In this document: one piece after another, positions 23,724 to 34,477 of the stretch
Numbering within the stretch: position 1 is the stretch's first letter
How the letters are laid out: every line of letters begins with the position of its first letter
Source: Bimuria novae-zelandiae CBS 107.79
Lineage: Eukaryota > Ascomycota > Dothideomycetes > Pleosporales > Didymosphaeriaceae
Direction of reading: 5' to 3'
Length of the DNA stretch: 64,000 nucleotides
NCBI GenBank assembly: GCA_010015655.1
Contig: ML976656.1
Coordinates: 603,076 to 667,075, forward strand
Translations under genes and position numbers: made by a program
The notes under the pieces: generated by a model
What the model saw: the letters and a program-made list of their open reading frames with translations, nothing else
Database searches by the model: none
Told to the model about the DNA's origin: nothing

Positions 23724-25015
23724 CAAGGGGGCTTCCTGTACGGCCTGACGCGAGGTGGCGGTTACAGTAGTGCTTACGCTCTGTTATTTTCTTTGTAAAT
23801 TACTGTACATGATTACTACTACTACCACTTGGTATGGCCGCGCCCTGCAAAAATCACTGCCCAGCAACGCTCCTTCATCAATTTAATATACTTTTGATAG
23901 TCTTCGATTTTTAGTTGATCCCATTCCTCCTGCAGGAACTGACGGATCTTATCCGCAGTTTTTGGGCAACGCTTCTCGAGCCTATGCTTAATCAACCGCC
24001 AGACGTTCTCAATAGGATTAAGGTCTGGAGAATTGGCAGGCCACCACATACGCTGGATGCCAAGAGCTCTCTCTGCAGCCTGTGTAGCCTTTGAGTTATG
24101 AATTGAGGCGTTGTCTTCCATTAAGATACTCTCTCTCCCTGTAGCTTCGCTGTTCGCGTTCTGGTGAGCTAGAACTGCAGGCAGCATGTAGTTAATGTAG
24201 CCAGCTGAGTCTAGTGTGTGCTGCTTGTTCCAGTTCTTCTCAACAAAGACGAGAGGGCCTTTTACTGCAGGTGAGATAATTGACCAGACCATCCAGGCTG
24301 AGTATTTCTTAAATTTAGGAATACAGCAGCTAGGTAGAAACTTCTCCTCGGCTCGTCGAGTAACGTACACCTGGCCATGGCCCTGCCCAGCCCGAACTGA
24401 CATCTCGTCGCTCCACGAGACAGTATCCCATTGCTCCTCAGGCCAGAACACGTGATCCCATGCCCACATGAGACGATTGTGCATATGCTCAGGCGTGAGA
24501 AAAGGCTTCTCTGTAGCCTTCCGGCGGTGGTAGAGCTCCTTCTCAAAGGCCTTAATGAGTGAGCGGCGGCAGACGTTGATTCCTAGCTCCTCGGCAATCG
24601 TCTCACGAGTCTTCCGTCTCTGCTCAGCGTTCTCAGTAGCATGGTGTACAAGGAGTTGTCGAAGTGGTGTATCAATGACAGGACGCCTGCCCTGAGGTTT
24701 CTGGGGCGTCTCTGGCGTAGCAATGCAATTAGAGACAGTCGATCGAGGTATACCGAGATGCTGAGCGATGGCTGGAGCCTTCCAACTAAGCTCAGCCAAG
24801 GTGTGTATTTTGACTCGTTCCTTGTAAGAGAGTCGTCGATTTGGTGTTTTTGGCATGGTAGTTGATGAGCGCGCATGGCTGTTTGGGAATAAAATACCTT
24901 GGCTTTGTAGTATTACGCTTACAAATTAAGGTATCGTATCCCGAATCTTCCATGCACGGCCATACGCACTGATGTCTTGCCACCCTCGCGTCAGGCCGTA
25001 CAGGAAGCCCCCTTG
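23724..25015 (-). mobile_element. Intact Tc1/mariner element Mar1 (1292 bp)
   Basis: Inverted repeats starting CAAGGGGGCTTCCTGTACGG are identical over 32 bp (23724-23755 and 24984-25015) and are flanked by the TA duplication (23722-23723, 25016-25017). One uninterrupted transposase ORF fills the interior. CpA sites are retained throughout. Size, ends and coding capacity are those of a complete, possibly mobile element. Confidence 0.96.
23822..24856 (-). CDS. Tc1/mariner transposase, DD34E, full length
   Basis: A 344-residue cut-and-paste transposase. Residues 9-45 form a helix-turn-helix (SYKERVKIHTLAELS, then GIPRSTVSNCI); a GRRP linker at about 56-59 resembles the AT-hook-like GRPR of Tc1 proteins; a second HTH covers about 83-115. 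The DDE catalytic triad is complete: D150 in WSDEMS, D248 in MEDNASIHN and E283 in SPDLNPIENVW, with 34 residues between the last two. Length matches Tc1 transposases (about 340). The ATG at 24856 opens directly into the first HTH. Several antisense and shifted ORFs over it are shadows. It is the best-preserved gene in the window and would act in the nucleus on its own inverted repeats. Confidence 0.95.
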   Translation of the reverse strand: MPKTPNRRLSYKERVKIHTLAELSWKAPAIAQHLGIPRSTVSNCIATPETPQKPQGRRPVIDTPLRQLLVHHATENAEQRRKTRETIAEELGINVCRRSLIKAFEKELYHRRKATEKPFLTPEHMHNRLMWAWDHVFWPEEQWDTVSWSDEMSVRAGQGHGQVYVTRRAEEKFLPSCCIPKFKKYSAWMVWSIISPAVKGPLVFVEKNWNKQHTLDSAGYINYMLPAVLAHQNANSEATGRESILMEDNASIHNSKATQAAERALGIQRMWWPANSPDLNPIENVWRLIKHRLEKRCPKTADKIRQFLQEEWDQLKIEDYQKYIKLMKERCWAVIFAGRGHTKW

Positions 25016-25017
25016 TA

Positions 25018-25919
25018 GGCACGCTTGTCCTAGCTTCTTCTATCGTGTAGCTCCTGCTTCAACCCATCTCGAAGTTCGCCCTCCTCTTCGCGCTTCCTCT
25101 TTCGATTAATCGAGCCGCTCTTTGTTTGTTAGTAATACAAAAGCTGAGGCGCGTTTGCTGGTGTAAAGCTATACAATAGCGCAACGGTTACTAGAGGTGG
25201 TAATCTAAGACTCGTAGTTAAAGGGTGTCGTGGAAAGACGGGGCTGCTCTCTGTTTATTAGTTATATAAAAGTTGAGGTGCGTTTGCCGGTGTAAAGCTA
25301 TGCGGTGGCGCAAGCTTATCATCTGTTCCGTCCGCATTCGCGCGAAACCGCGGGGCTCTTTTGCGCGCCGCAGCGGGGTAGCTGTGGAAGTGCAGGTGGC
25401 TTATCGAAAGCACGTGATGGGCTTGGCGCGATAGCGGGGTTGAGCCGCGACAAGGACATTTCTAACGGTGTTGTTTCATCTGGATTTGAAATATTGCTCT
25501 TTATTTAACTAAATCTCGGCCTTGCCTTTCTCGTGTGCCCCCGGTCCTGCGCATCCACGAACGTTACCCCAGCTCCGGTCACAGACGGCACCAATTACAT
25601 GAACTCGACCGTCGACACTCTCACATTTTCTTCCCAGCCTTTTTGGTGCTTCATAGGATCTTTTGCGACAGCAGACCTCAGCTCCAACCCAGATCAAAAG
25701 GCTAATGGATAATTAATGTGTCTACCAACGGTGCTCTCACTCCCACAACATCCAAAATCTTGGGTCTCCGTCAGAATCATAACCAGGAGGCTGTCGTGGC
25801 TCTACTGTACGTACTCCTTAATGCTCGGGATCGGGACGTTTGCGTGGCCGAAGTTGAGCCGCTACAAAAGTCCTAAGGAGGAAACTGCGCCGCTGTCACA
25901 TCGCTCTTTACTTCTTCAG
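25018..25919. other. GC-balanced intergenic stretch with a dispersed 64-bp repeat
   Basis: Contains the repeat pair listed separately. A 66-codon Ser/Thr-rich plus-strand frame (about 25510-25709, without an early ATG) and other short ORFs lack recognisable features. No gene call. Confidence 0.5.
25121..25313. repeat. Direct repeat pair, 64 bp, 129 bp apart
   Basis: Copies at 25121-25184 and 25250-25313 share AAAAG-TGAGG-GCGTTTGC-GGTGTAAAGCTAT-C. Differences are mostly C/T or G/A transitions. The sequence between the copies is unrelated to them. Confidence 0.75.
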
Positions 25920-25921
25920 TA

Positions 25922-26061
25922 CTGTGGTATCCGGCCGAAGTTTTGGCGCAATAATTTTCTATCGGGTCCGTATACTAATTGGTGATTTAAATTACTCGTT
26001 ATTCCGCACGGGTTCCTGGCAACGCACCAACAATGTACAAAACTTCGGCCGGATACCATAG
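25922..26061. mobile_element. 140-bp MITE with TA duplication
   Basis: Inverted repeats CTRTGGTATCCGGCCGAAGT... of about 24 bp (25922-25945, 26038-26061), of which 21 bp are perfect. They are flanked by TA (25920-25921, 26062-26063). There is no coding capacity. Size, ends and TA target suggest a non-autonomous Tc1/mariner-type element. Its ends differ from those of Mar1, Mar2 and Pogo1, so its helper is not in this window. Confidence 0.85.
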
Positions 26062-26063
26062 TA

Positions 26064-26583
26064 GTATACGGGTATTAATATTTAGAATTTGTAAGCGTGC
26101 TCTACTAAGGATGCTCGCAGTGCATTGTTAATGCTCTCGGAGATTGCTATAATTAAAGATAGCATGCCTAATGTTGAAGTTCTATTACCTCCCTTTTTCA
26201 GTAGCGCTAATGATACTGGATTCGCACATGCCCTCGCGGGCGGCAAGCGGATTTAAGCAAGATTCTCCTAATCATGTTTTTTCCCGGAGGCTGCCCTGTT
26301 GTCCATATGTTACGGCACGGCTTAACTACCCCATTAGGCAGTTAAACCTCACTAGAGCATAATATAACCTTATTAACAAATATACGTACTACATGGGGAT
26401 TCTAAGTCTAGTAAAATGCGTTTAATAATTCCTGCTCTCCGCACTACGGTCGGACGAATATGTAATACCTAAAAAGTATAAAGAAACAAAAATTAACGTC
26501 TAATTTTTAAAATAAGATCTTAGCATCGAGGACATTTAATCCTAACTTACTCTTAATAAATTTTGTTTACTTTACTCGCTATC
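26064..26583. other. Upstream region of the secreted-protein gene
   Basis: Moderately AT-rich. AGTATAAAGA at about 26473-26482 is a TATA-like element about 100 bp before the chosen ATG. Short ORFs (such as 26171-26362) are unsupported. Confidence 0.4.
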
Positions 26584-27161
26584 ATGCGCACCGCCACTTT
26601 TGTTACGGCTATTGCCTCGGCCATCACTGCTCTCGCTGCTCCTGCTGCTCCTGCTGCTCCTGCTGCTCCTGCTGCTCCTGCTGCTCCTGCTGCTCCTGTC
26701 ACCAATGTCGCCAACCTTTCTGTTCCAGCCGGCTACGTTTGGTCCATACCCGATTATTTGGGCTATTGGTATTACGCCGCTTGGATCAGCGTCAGCCTAA
26801 ATGCTCCTCAGGCCACCAGCGGCAACGTTATCATTCCCGCATTGTCCTTCACTGCCCCGTGCCAATACATAGGCGGACCCGTTACGTTCAGTTGCAACCA
26901 ATTCATCGCGAACAACACCAATAACCGTTCTATTTCAGTTACTATTCGGCCTTGGAGTCGGGACGACGAACGCCTGTTTTTGGACACGACCTATCAATTC
27001 ACATCGGGGGGAAGGTAGGAGCCCCAACTTTTATATAAACAAAATAGATGGCTCACAACTTCCATAGCACCTATCAAGTTAACGGCACTCTCTACACCGA
27101 TTATACTTTTGATCCACGAACGCTTACCGTTATTCCAACCGCGCTTAGCAAGGTAGGCTAA
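26584..27161 (+). CDS. Predicted small secreted protein with AAP repeats
   Basis: I prefer the ATG at 26584 over 26563 because it starts a clean signal peptide, MRTATFVTAIASAITALA. Seven AAP repeats follow (residues 18-38), then a domain rich in aromatic, Asn, Ser and Thr residues with two Cys (APCQYIGG, TFSCNQF) and Asn-x-Ser/Thr sites. The frame hits TAG at 27016. A 53-bp intron at 27015-27067 (GTAGGA...CATAG) would join in frame to an exon ending TAA at 27161, giving 174 residues (ending VIPTALSKVG). The splice is inferred; unspliced, the protein stops at 27018. No family is recognised. Secretion and small size fit effector-like proteins, but that is only inference. Confidence 0.6.
26635..26697 (+). 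repeat. In-frame 9-bp minisatellite, 7 copies of GCTGCTCCT
   Basis: Seven perfect units encode Ala-Ala-Pro just after the signal peptide of the secreted-protein candidate. Identical codons point to recent slippage, so unit number may vary between strains. Confidence 0.95.
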
Positions 27162-27950
27162 GTGCAGGTAATGGGCCTACACCGGTGTGTCGGCTAGCGC
27201 GTCCCAAAGGACGAAGCTCCTAGTCCAGGGAGATGTTTGTAATCAGATACAAGTTGATTTTCTGTTTATTAGTACCTCCTCTTTTGTAATTAGTTTGAGC
27301 GCAATAGGTCGAGCACGTAATTAATAGTAGGAATTATTATTACTAGCTAAAACGTAGCTGCGCTTTAATATTAATAATGAGAAGTAGTAATTAGGATCAC
27401 TGTGCCCTTGGGCATGTTTAGGATATCTCACGCTCTATATATGCCTATCTGGGACACTACTTGGATGGTGAGGTTGAAGAGGAGACTACTTCTAAACTAG
27501 TATTTCGGCTAAACTTTACGATTGGAGGCTGACTAGTACGTTAATATCTCGATTTCATCCTGACGATACCTTAGACTCTCCGAGCTTCCGGGATCGTGTT
27601 AACTAGGATAGTATTCTTTCGAGCTAACTTGCCTTATTTATATCTATAGGGGGACGTATGCTCCTGGCTTTGCTATATAGAGCATGGCTAGGTTCTGCAG
27701 AATGCTCCACCGAAAACTAGCGCGCTACACTTTCGACATTATGGAGAACGTCAACTGGTATTGGTGACGTGCGGGGCCGAGGCAGGGGACCTCGGGTATA
27801 TATCATCGCGTGCAGGGCCCTTGGTACTGCAGCGATTCGTCTATCCTACAATACACTCGATGCCTACTCTCCATTTATGAATACATTGCTATCCTATACT
27901 GTTCTGACATTCGAATCGCTCAAACCCCTTAGACAGGCAATCCATTCGTA
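27162..27950. other. Spacer, possible leader of the family C retroelement
   Basis: AT-rich at 27290-27400, then mixed. GGTATATATC at about 27795 resembles a TATA box. An open frame (27769-27951) is in phase with the downstream gag and separated from it by one TAA (27949-27951). No LTR pair was found, so the retroelement's 5' boundary is unknown. Confidence 0.4.
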
Positions 27951-28020
27951 ATGGAGACTAGACGACGCGGACAGCGACGGTCGGGGGAACGCGAACCCCA
28001 GCTGGCCCCGCGTTATCGAA

Positions 28021-29238
28021 ATGGACGACAACGACCCCGAAGAGGACGTCCAAGAGCAGTCGCCACAGAATGCTCAACAATCCAACGACGACGGAGCATA
28101 TACCCAAACTCTCAACCATCCAACGCAGTCTGGACAATCTGGCGCCTCATCACGACGTTCTACGCCACCCAGCGCCAGACCGTCCCAAAGACGTTCAGTC
28201 TCACCTGCCTTGATCACGGACGTGGAGACAGCAAGACGATGGTTCCAAGGAGTCAAAGATGAGGAGAAACTCCGGCAAATCCTCCTGTTGAAGGAGAAAT
28301 ACGATGCTGGGGATTGCGATGCTATCACTAGCCTGTCAACGATCTCCCCAGCACTCTCAACAGTGCACCAAATACCTGCTATGCGTCTTCCGCCGCAGAA
28401 GCACCCTCATGAGTATACAAGAAAGGATAGGCGCGATTTCAACCTCTAGAAACAGGACTGTGAACGAATCTTTAGTCAATCTTACGTTCACTTCACGACC
28501 GAGTCGTCGAAAGCCAGTTTCGCGCTCTCCTACGTATCGCAAGTCATGCGTACGGCTTGGAACACTGAGGTTGCCTCACGAAGGAGCCAAGACCCCTTGT
28601 TCGAGGAGACATGGGATGGTCTTCAGGAGAAGATGCTAGATGCGTTAGGTACAAGACTTGAACGGCGCCAACAGGCGCACAATGCCCTTAAACGGTGCTC
28701 GCAGCGTGCGGATCAATCCCCAACACAGTTGCTCGACTATATTCGCAACTATTGGGAGGAATTAGAGGTTACGAACGAGGACATGCGTGTTCTTGACTAC
28801 ATAGGATGCTTGAACAGCAATATCACGTCAAAAATCAACCTCTTAGCACCTGAGCGTCGCAATACGGTAGCTTTGGTCGAGGAGCAAGCTTCGATCATCT
28901 ACCGGAGCAAACAAAAAGCGAGGGAGCACCCGACTTCAGGACCCTCGACGAAACGAGCTAAGGACACAAAACCCAATTCAAAGGGGGACAGCGAAACCCC
29001 GAAAAAGGCCAAGTAGTCCGGAAAGGCCCAGTCTGGCGCTAAACGGCCTTACAAGCCGCGCAATGACACTAACGTCGGGTCTTCGTCTTCCAGCGGGGTA
29101 ATCTGCTACCATTGCTCGAAATTTGGACACATTAGTCCGAACTGTCCTGAGAAGGACAAACCTGCCGCTCCCGGGTCGAAGGAGGCCAATGGGAAACCCG
29201 AATGGTCGGGAAAAGGCAAGGGGCGGAAGGGATCGTAG
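28021..29238 (+). pseudogene. Retroelement gag (family C), two nonsense mutations
   Basis: A 405-codon frame broken only by two TAG codons (28447-28449 and 29014-29016), both plausible CAG-to-TAG changes. The N-terminal part is acidic and Gln/Ser-rich. The middle has typical gag helices (WDGLQEKMLDALGTRLERRQ, then LLDYIRNYWEELEVTN). The C-terminal zinc knuckle CYHCSKFGHISPNC at 29104-29145 is intact. It would bind RNA and form the particle shell. RIP is mild compared with the gypsy copies. It is not closely similar to A or B gag. Confidence 0.8.
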
Positions 29239-29249
29239 CTGCCCTCGCC

Positions 29250-29470
29250 GCCCACATTCACCTGGTAGCTAGCTATATTGCTAGGGTGCCATAGGTGAAG
29301 GATGTTGGCTACTTGTTCGACTGGCTCCATAACCACCCTAAGAGAATGATTACTCTTAAAGCGGAGGTCGGATCGAGAAGCAACGTCGAGGTGATGATTA
29401 ATACGAGCTCAGCTCTCAGCTGTGTTTGCTTGGGGCTCCGGTGGATGGACGACGAGCGGAAAGGCCCTTA
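29250..29470 (+). pseudogene. Family C aspartic protease remnant
   Basis: In another frame than gag, the stretch KAEVGSRSNVEVMINTSSAL (about 29361-29420) resembles a retroviral-type protease start. The expected Asp-Thr-Gly-Ser has become Asn-Thr-Ser-Ser by two G-to-A changes. The frame ends at about 29470 and no RT follows, so pol is lost. Confidence 0.55.
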
Positions 29471-29894
29471 AGTAGCCCGCCAGTCGTGTGGCCTCCATTT
29501 CGGTCGGCATCTTGGGTGGTGAGGATAAGAATAGGATGGAGCTAGCTGACAAGGTCGCAGGCGGTGCCGCAATCCGCCGCTTGGGCGAGAGCCCGGACGA
29601 GAGTGCCATAGCGATGGCGATGGGGTATCCGTGCGAGGGAAAGAAGAGCGCGTGGTGTTTTGAAACGTAGCATGTAGTGTGATCTGGGCGCCGTTGGATT
29701 GTGAAAGCGTGCCGAGAGCTCTGCTGCTGAGCTTCCTCGAAGTTGGGGTAGTAGCGCGACTACGCTAGCTGAAGTGGGTAATCCGGAGAGCACGTGCGCC
29801 TGAGCTGTTCGGCGCGGTGAGTAGGGAGGTTTAGTGACAAGTCAGCGTCCGAAAATGGCAGCGCGGGCACCCGAAAACGGCGGCCAAAACGCTA
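29471..29894. other. GC-balanced spacer
   Basis: Overlapping short ORFs on both strands, none recognisable. Composition switches to TpA-rich at about 29895, where element A2 begins. Confidence 0.5.
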
Positions 29895-30399
29895 TCGGAT
29901 TGTTTAAGGAAGTAAAATACTATAAGTAGAATAGTTAGCATAGGTGCTTCAAAGACACTTACGAAATCCATGTCCAGCAGAAATACGCAACTAGATGATT
30001 CCTACGCGGCATAGACCCCTATGACCTAAAGAATATTACAGGAGTAACCTAGACGGGACACGAGACCCATCTGTCTATCTAGTGGGATAAGTGTTACCTA
30101 TAATGCCTAGTACACCTAAGCCTGCAGGAAGAAGCAGCCTCCTCTAAAGACTAACCAAGCTATCACGAGCTTGTACAGCACAAATGCCTTACTCTAAATT
30201 ACTTTTAGCACAGGATACTATGGTTATATAAATTTAATAGAATTAAAGAAGACTATAGTGTATACTACTAACGCTATAAATAGTATAAAGTTAAGGAAAT
30301 CTTAAAACTAGCTTAGGTTAAGAACTAGATTTAGGAAGCTACGGGCCTAGATAACAAGTTTAAGGACTTACAAAACTAGGGCATTACTATGCAACGAGC

Positions 30400-33300
30400 T
30401 ATACTAGTAATAGTATAATTATTATAGCTTATTAAGTAGATACTTGCCAAGTTAAGAAACGCTTAATTAAAAATATTATAATATATAGGTGTTATATTAA
30501 AGCACTTATTAATATAGGGACAAACGCGTATTTAATAGCCCTAAAAGTAGTTAAAAGATATAATACGCCCTATTATAATAAAAAAATACTATTATAAATA
30601 GGACTCGCGAATAGGACCTAATTATAAAGATATAGTAATAGTTAGTTGCGCCTAGAAACGGCGCTAGTGTAGGTTAATATTAAAGGCCTAGAAAGCTAAC
30701 ACGTCTTTACTATTACTAAAATAGGAGACATAGAAGCTATTATTAGTTATAAATAGCTTAAGCAATATAATCTAGAAATAGATTAGCTTATAAGGATAAT
30801 CCTACCTAGGAAACTACTCGCGACGACTTAGGTAGAGCTATAATAAAAGGGAAACCCCTAGGAACCTTAAAAGAGGGAGGAGAACTAGGTATTTATAATA
30901 TAAAAGATATTAGTTTATAAGATAAATAAGATCCTATAGTAATACTTAGAATAAGTATACTATCTCTAGGTATAATTAGCTAAAATAGTTAATAAAAACC
31001 CTAGTTTACTAGTAGAGTACTAAGAATATATAGACTTATTTAAGAAACATAACAAGATAGTCCTACCTAAATACTAAAAGTAGAATTATAAAATACTGCT
31101 AGTTAAAAAAGCTAAGTTATAGGCAGAGCGCCTGCGGCCCCTTATATAAGACTAAAAGAAAGAGTTAAAGGAACTATTAAAAAAGAATCTCTATTTTAAG
31201 AAATAGTAGCCTAGCTAGAGTTTTATAGCCTTTCTAATACTCTTTGTGCCTAAGAAGGATAGCAGGCTATAGCTTTATATAGATTATAAATAGCTAAACG
31301 CCCTAATAGTTAAGAATTAAAACTTATTACTTTTAATTATAGAGCTTATAGACTAACTCCGTAGAGCTAAGTGGTTTACAAAGTTTAATATTTAGGATAG
31401 ATTCTATTAGATATAGATAGTAAGGGGATATAAATAGAAAACCGCCTTTTACACACGATACAGTCTTTTTACGTATATAATTATATTAATAGGGTTAATA
31501 AACATTCTAGTGACCTTTTAAGAACTTATAAGCTAAGTTCTATATAAATACTTAGACGTATTCTGTATAGTATATCTAGATAATATGTTAATCTACACAA
31601 ACGGCTCCCTTAAGGAATATAAGGAGCACGTTTAGGAGGTACTTAAGAAGCTATAGGAGTATAGATTGCTCCTACACCCTAAGAAGTGTGAATTCCACGT
31701 TATAGAAACAGAATACCTAGGATTTGTAATATCCCGGGAAGGTGTTAAGAAAGATCTAAAGAAGATTACGATAATAGAAGAATAGCTTTTACTAAAATTA
31801 GTAAAAGATATCTAGTCTTTCTTTAGCTTTACTAGCTTTTATTACAAATTTATTAGGAACTACTCTAAGATAACTACTTTACTAACGGAACTTATAAAGA
31901 CTAGCAAATAGCGACTACAAAAAAAAGAAATAAAGGCTTTTAAGAAGCTAAAACGTCTGTTCCTAACTACGCTATTACTATAGATATATAACCTAGAATA
32001 GCGGCATTATATTTACACTAACGCATTAGACTACGCGTTAGGAGCTATACTTTGATAAGAATATAATAATAAGAAATAGAAACTAGTGTTCTACTATTTA
32101 AGAAAGGTCTTAAGAGCAGAACTTAATTATAAGATTTATAATAAGAAACTCTTAGTAATTATTAACTATTTTAAATAATAGGAAGCTTAGCTTAAGATGG
32201 TAAAATATTAAGTAAAAGTCTTTTTTAATTACCTAAACTTTACTTACTTTATAACTATAAAGAAGCTAAATAGAAGGCAAACTAAATAGTCTAAATAGTT
32301 AGTAAAATATAACTTTTAAATTACCTACCTAGCAGGGACAGCTAACGGAGTAGTAGACGCCCTTAGTAGACAATCTAATCTTATAGAAAAAGAAGGCGAC
32401 GTTAACTACAACGCTATTCTTATAAAGGTAGAGGATAGAACGCTACGCTATAATAAAACGTAGCTTACGCCTGTGTTAGAAGCACGACGTATAGACCTTA
32501 CCTATTATAAACCTTTTATAGCTAACTTCTAGGACTATAGAAAACTTATAAATAATAATAAACACGCATATAACCTAAATTAGGCTCTAAAGTTACTAAC
32601 GCGAGATTACAGGAATAGAGTATAAATAAGTAAGTAGCACTATTACTAGTTAAAAAACTATACGAAAATAAGAAATAGGGATACCTAAGGATTATAAAGA
32701 TAACGCGCGAAGTCGTAAATAAATATACTATTTCTAGGCTATAGTAAATAGTATAAAAGGTACTAGATAACTATGTAGCATGTTATTAAAATAAGCCTAA
32801 AAGATATAAGCCCTATAGTCTTTTATAACTACTACAGCCGCCCCTAAGACTATAGTCTAGTGTAACTATACACTTTATTATAAAGCTCCTAGCGTTACTA
32901 GCACTAAGTAATAAACATCCCTATAACTTTATTTTAGTTATAGTTTACTAACTAATTAAGAAATTAAGATTTATACTAATTAGGGAAGCTATATTAGTAA
33001 AAGAACTAGCCTATATAGTAAAATAAGAACTTATATCTTAGATTAGATAACTAGAAAAGTTTATTATTAATAGAGCTAAGATATTCACATCTTTGTATTA
33101 TACCACGGTTACCGCTATACCAGGTATTAAGTAAAAGCTCACGATAAGCTTCTACCTAAATATAAATAGATAAACAGAGCGAACTAACTATTTACTAGAA
33201 TAATACCTTCGGATATATATAACTAAGCTATAGGATAATTAAATTAAGCTACTACTAATAACTTACCTAGCATATAATAGCGCAAGATTAGTAACTATAG

Positions 33301-33950
33301 GGTACTCGCTATACTACGCTAACCACGGATATAAGCTAATAACTTACTAGAATTTATTAAATATTAAAGCATTGCAAAAGATGTAGCTAAAAAAGTAGAA
33401 CTTATAAAGGACTTATATAAGATATTACGCAGAAATATCGCCTAATAAAATATATAAATAGTAAAGAACGCGAATAAGAAAGGATTAAGGGACTAACTTT
33501 TAAGAAGGGGGATAGAGTTCTCCTCTTATAAAAAAATCTTAAGATAACATAGCTAAGCAAAAAACTAGACAATTTTTAAAAAGAACTATTTAAAATTTAA
33601 GAAGTTTAAGGCCTAGTTAATTTTAAACTATAATTACTTATAGATACACGTATACACCTAGTCTTCTATAAATTATTATTAGAACTAGTACCACTAAACG
33701 CCGAATTAAAGTTATACTTAGAACTTAAGGATAAAGAGTACAAGGTTAAAGTAATTAGAAACCTATAGAAAATCGGACGTTAGCATAAGTACTTAGTAAA
33801 ATAAGACGAATAGCTAGAAAGCTATAACATCTAGGAACTAACAGAAAACCTTACTAATTATAAGGCTACCTTGGAGAAGTTCTATAGGGAATATCTAATA
33901 AAGCCTAAAAGGCTAAAGGTTTAGGATTACTAGGGTTAAAGGGCGAGGGA
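30400..33950 (+). pseudogene. A2 pol remnant
   Basis: Protease/RT/RNase H/integrase of the A type. The RT box reads VYLDNMLIY at about 31570-31596, so the second catalytic Asp is Asn. RNase H is visible near 32012 (YTNALDYALGAI, catalytic Asp also Asn). The chromodomain relic spans about 33740-33900 (KEYKVKVIRNL...). Stops are TAA/TAG. Inactive. Confidence 0.8.
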
Positions 33951-33989
33951 AAAATAGCTAAGTTAAGGATAATAGTACTAGGCATAAGC

Positions 33990-34400
33990 CTACCCTTTAA
34001 TTATATAATATCCTAGGTTAGCTTCTTAAAATTTTTAAGGCGCTTAATCTTTTTAATAAATTTTATTAAATTAGTAAGGAGCTTCTCCTTACGCTCCTTT
34101 AATAAACACTTTTACTTTAATAGCTTTTTTCTTTTTGCGCGAGTAGCCTATAGGGCTACTATAGTTACTTCTTTTTTTAATAATAGCTACCTCTTTTAAG
34201 TGCTTAAGCTAGTCTACCTAAGAGTTAATATAAGAGAAATTTGGAACTATAGGTTCTAATAGCTTATACTTAGCAATACTATTCTTATAGTAGTTACTAT
34301 ACTACGTCTTAAGAAAAGATAGCTAACAAGTTAAGCCATTTTTTACGTAGTACTTACAGGACACTATAGCAGTCTAGCTAATTAAGTTTATATAATCTTT
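33990..34400 (-). pseudogene. Possible antisense ORF in A2 3' region
   Basis: Same position as the antisense frames of A3, A4 and B2. Two minus-strand frames are both readable if TAA/TAG count as Gln. One gives a Lys/Leu-rich helix (KERKEKLLTNLIKFIKKIKR) like the others. I cannot choose between the frames, so this entry is tentative. Confidence 0.3.
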
Positions 34401-34477
34401 AACAAAATAATAATAAAGAATACTTTAAGAGGACATTAGCTACTGCATAAGGACATGTAGAGGAAGGAGGGGGATAG

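Noticed and set aside
24216..25022. ORFs overlapping Mar1 in other frames (24216-24455, 24262-24546, 24583-24876, 24641-24865, 24792-25022)
   Set aside because: Shadows of the 344-codon transposase, which explains this DNA fully.
30400..33950. Alternative long frames in RIP DNA read with TAA/TAG as Gln
   Set aside because: RIP removes TGA and creates TAA/TAG in all frames, so read-through alone is not evidence. Only frames with conserved motifs, or recurrence between copies, were kept.
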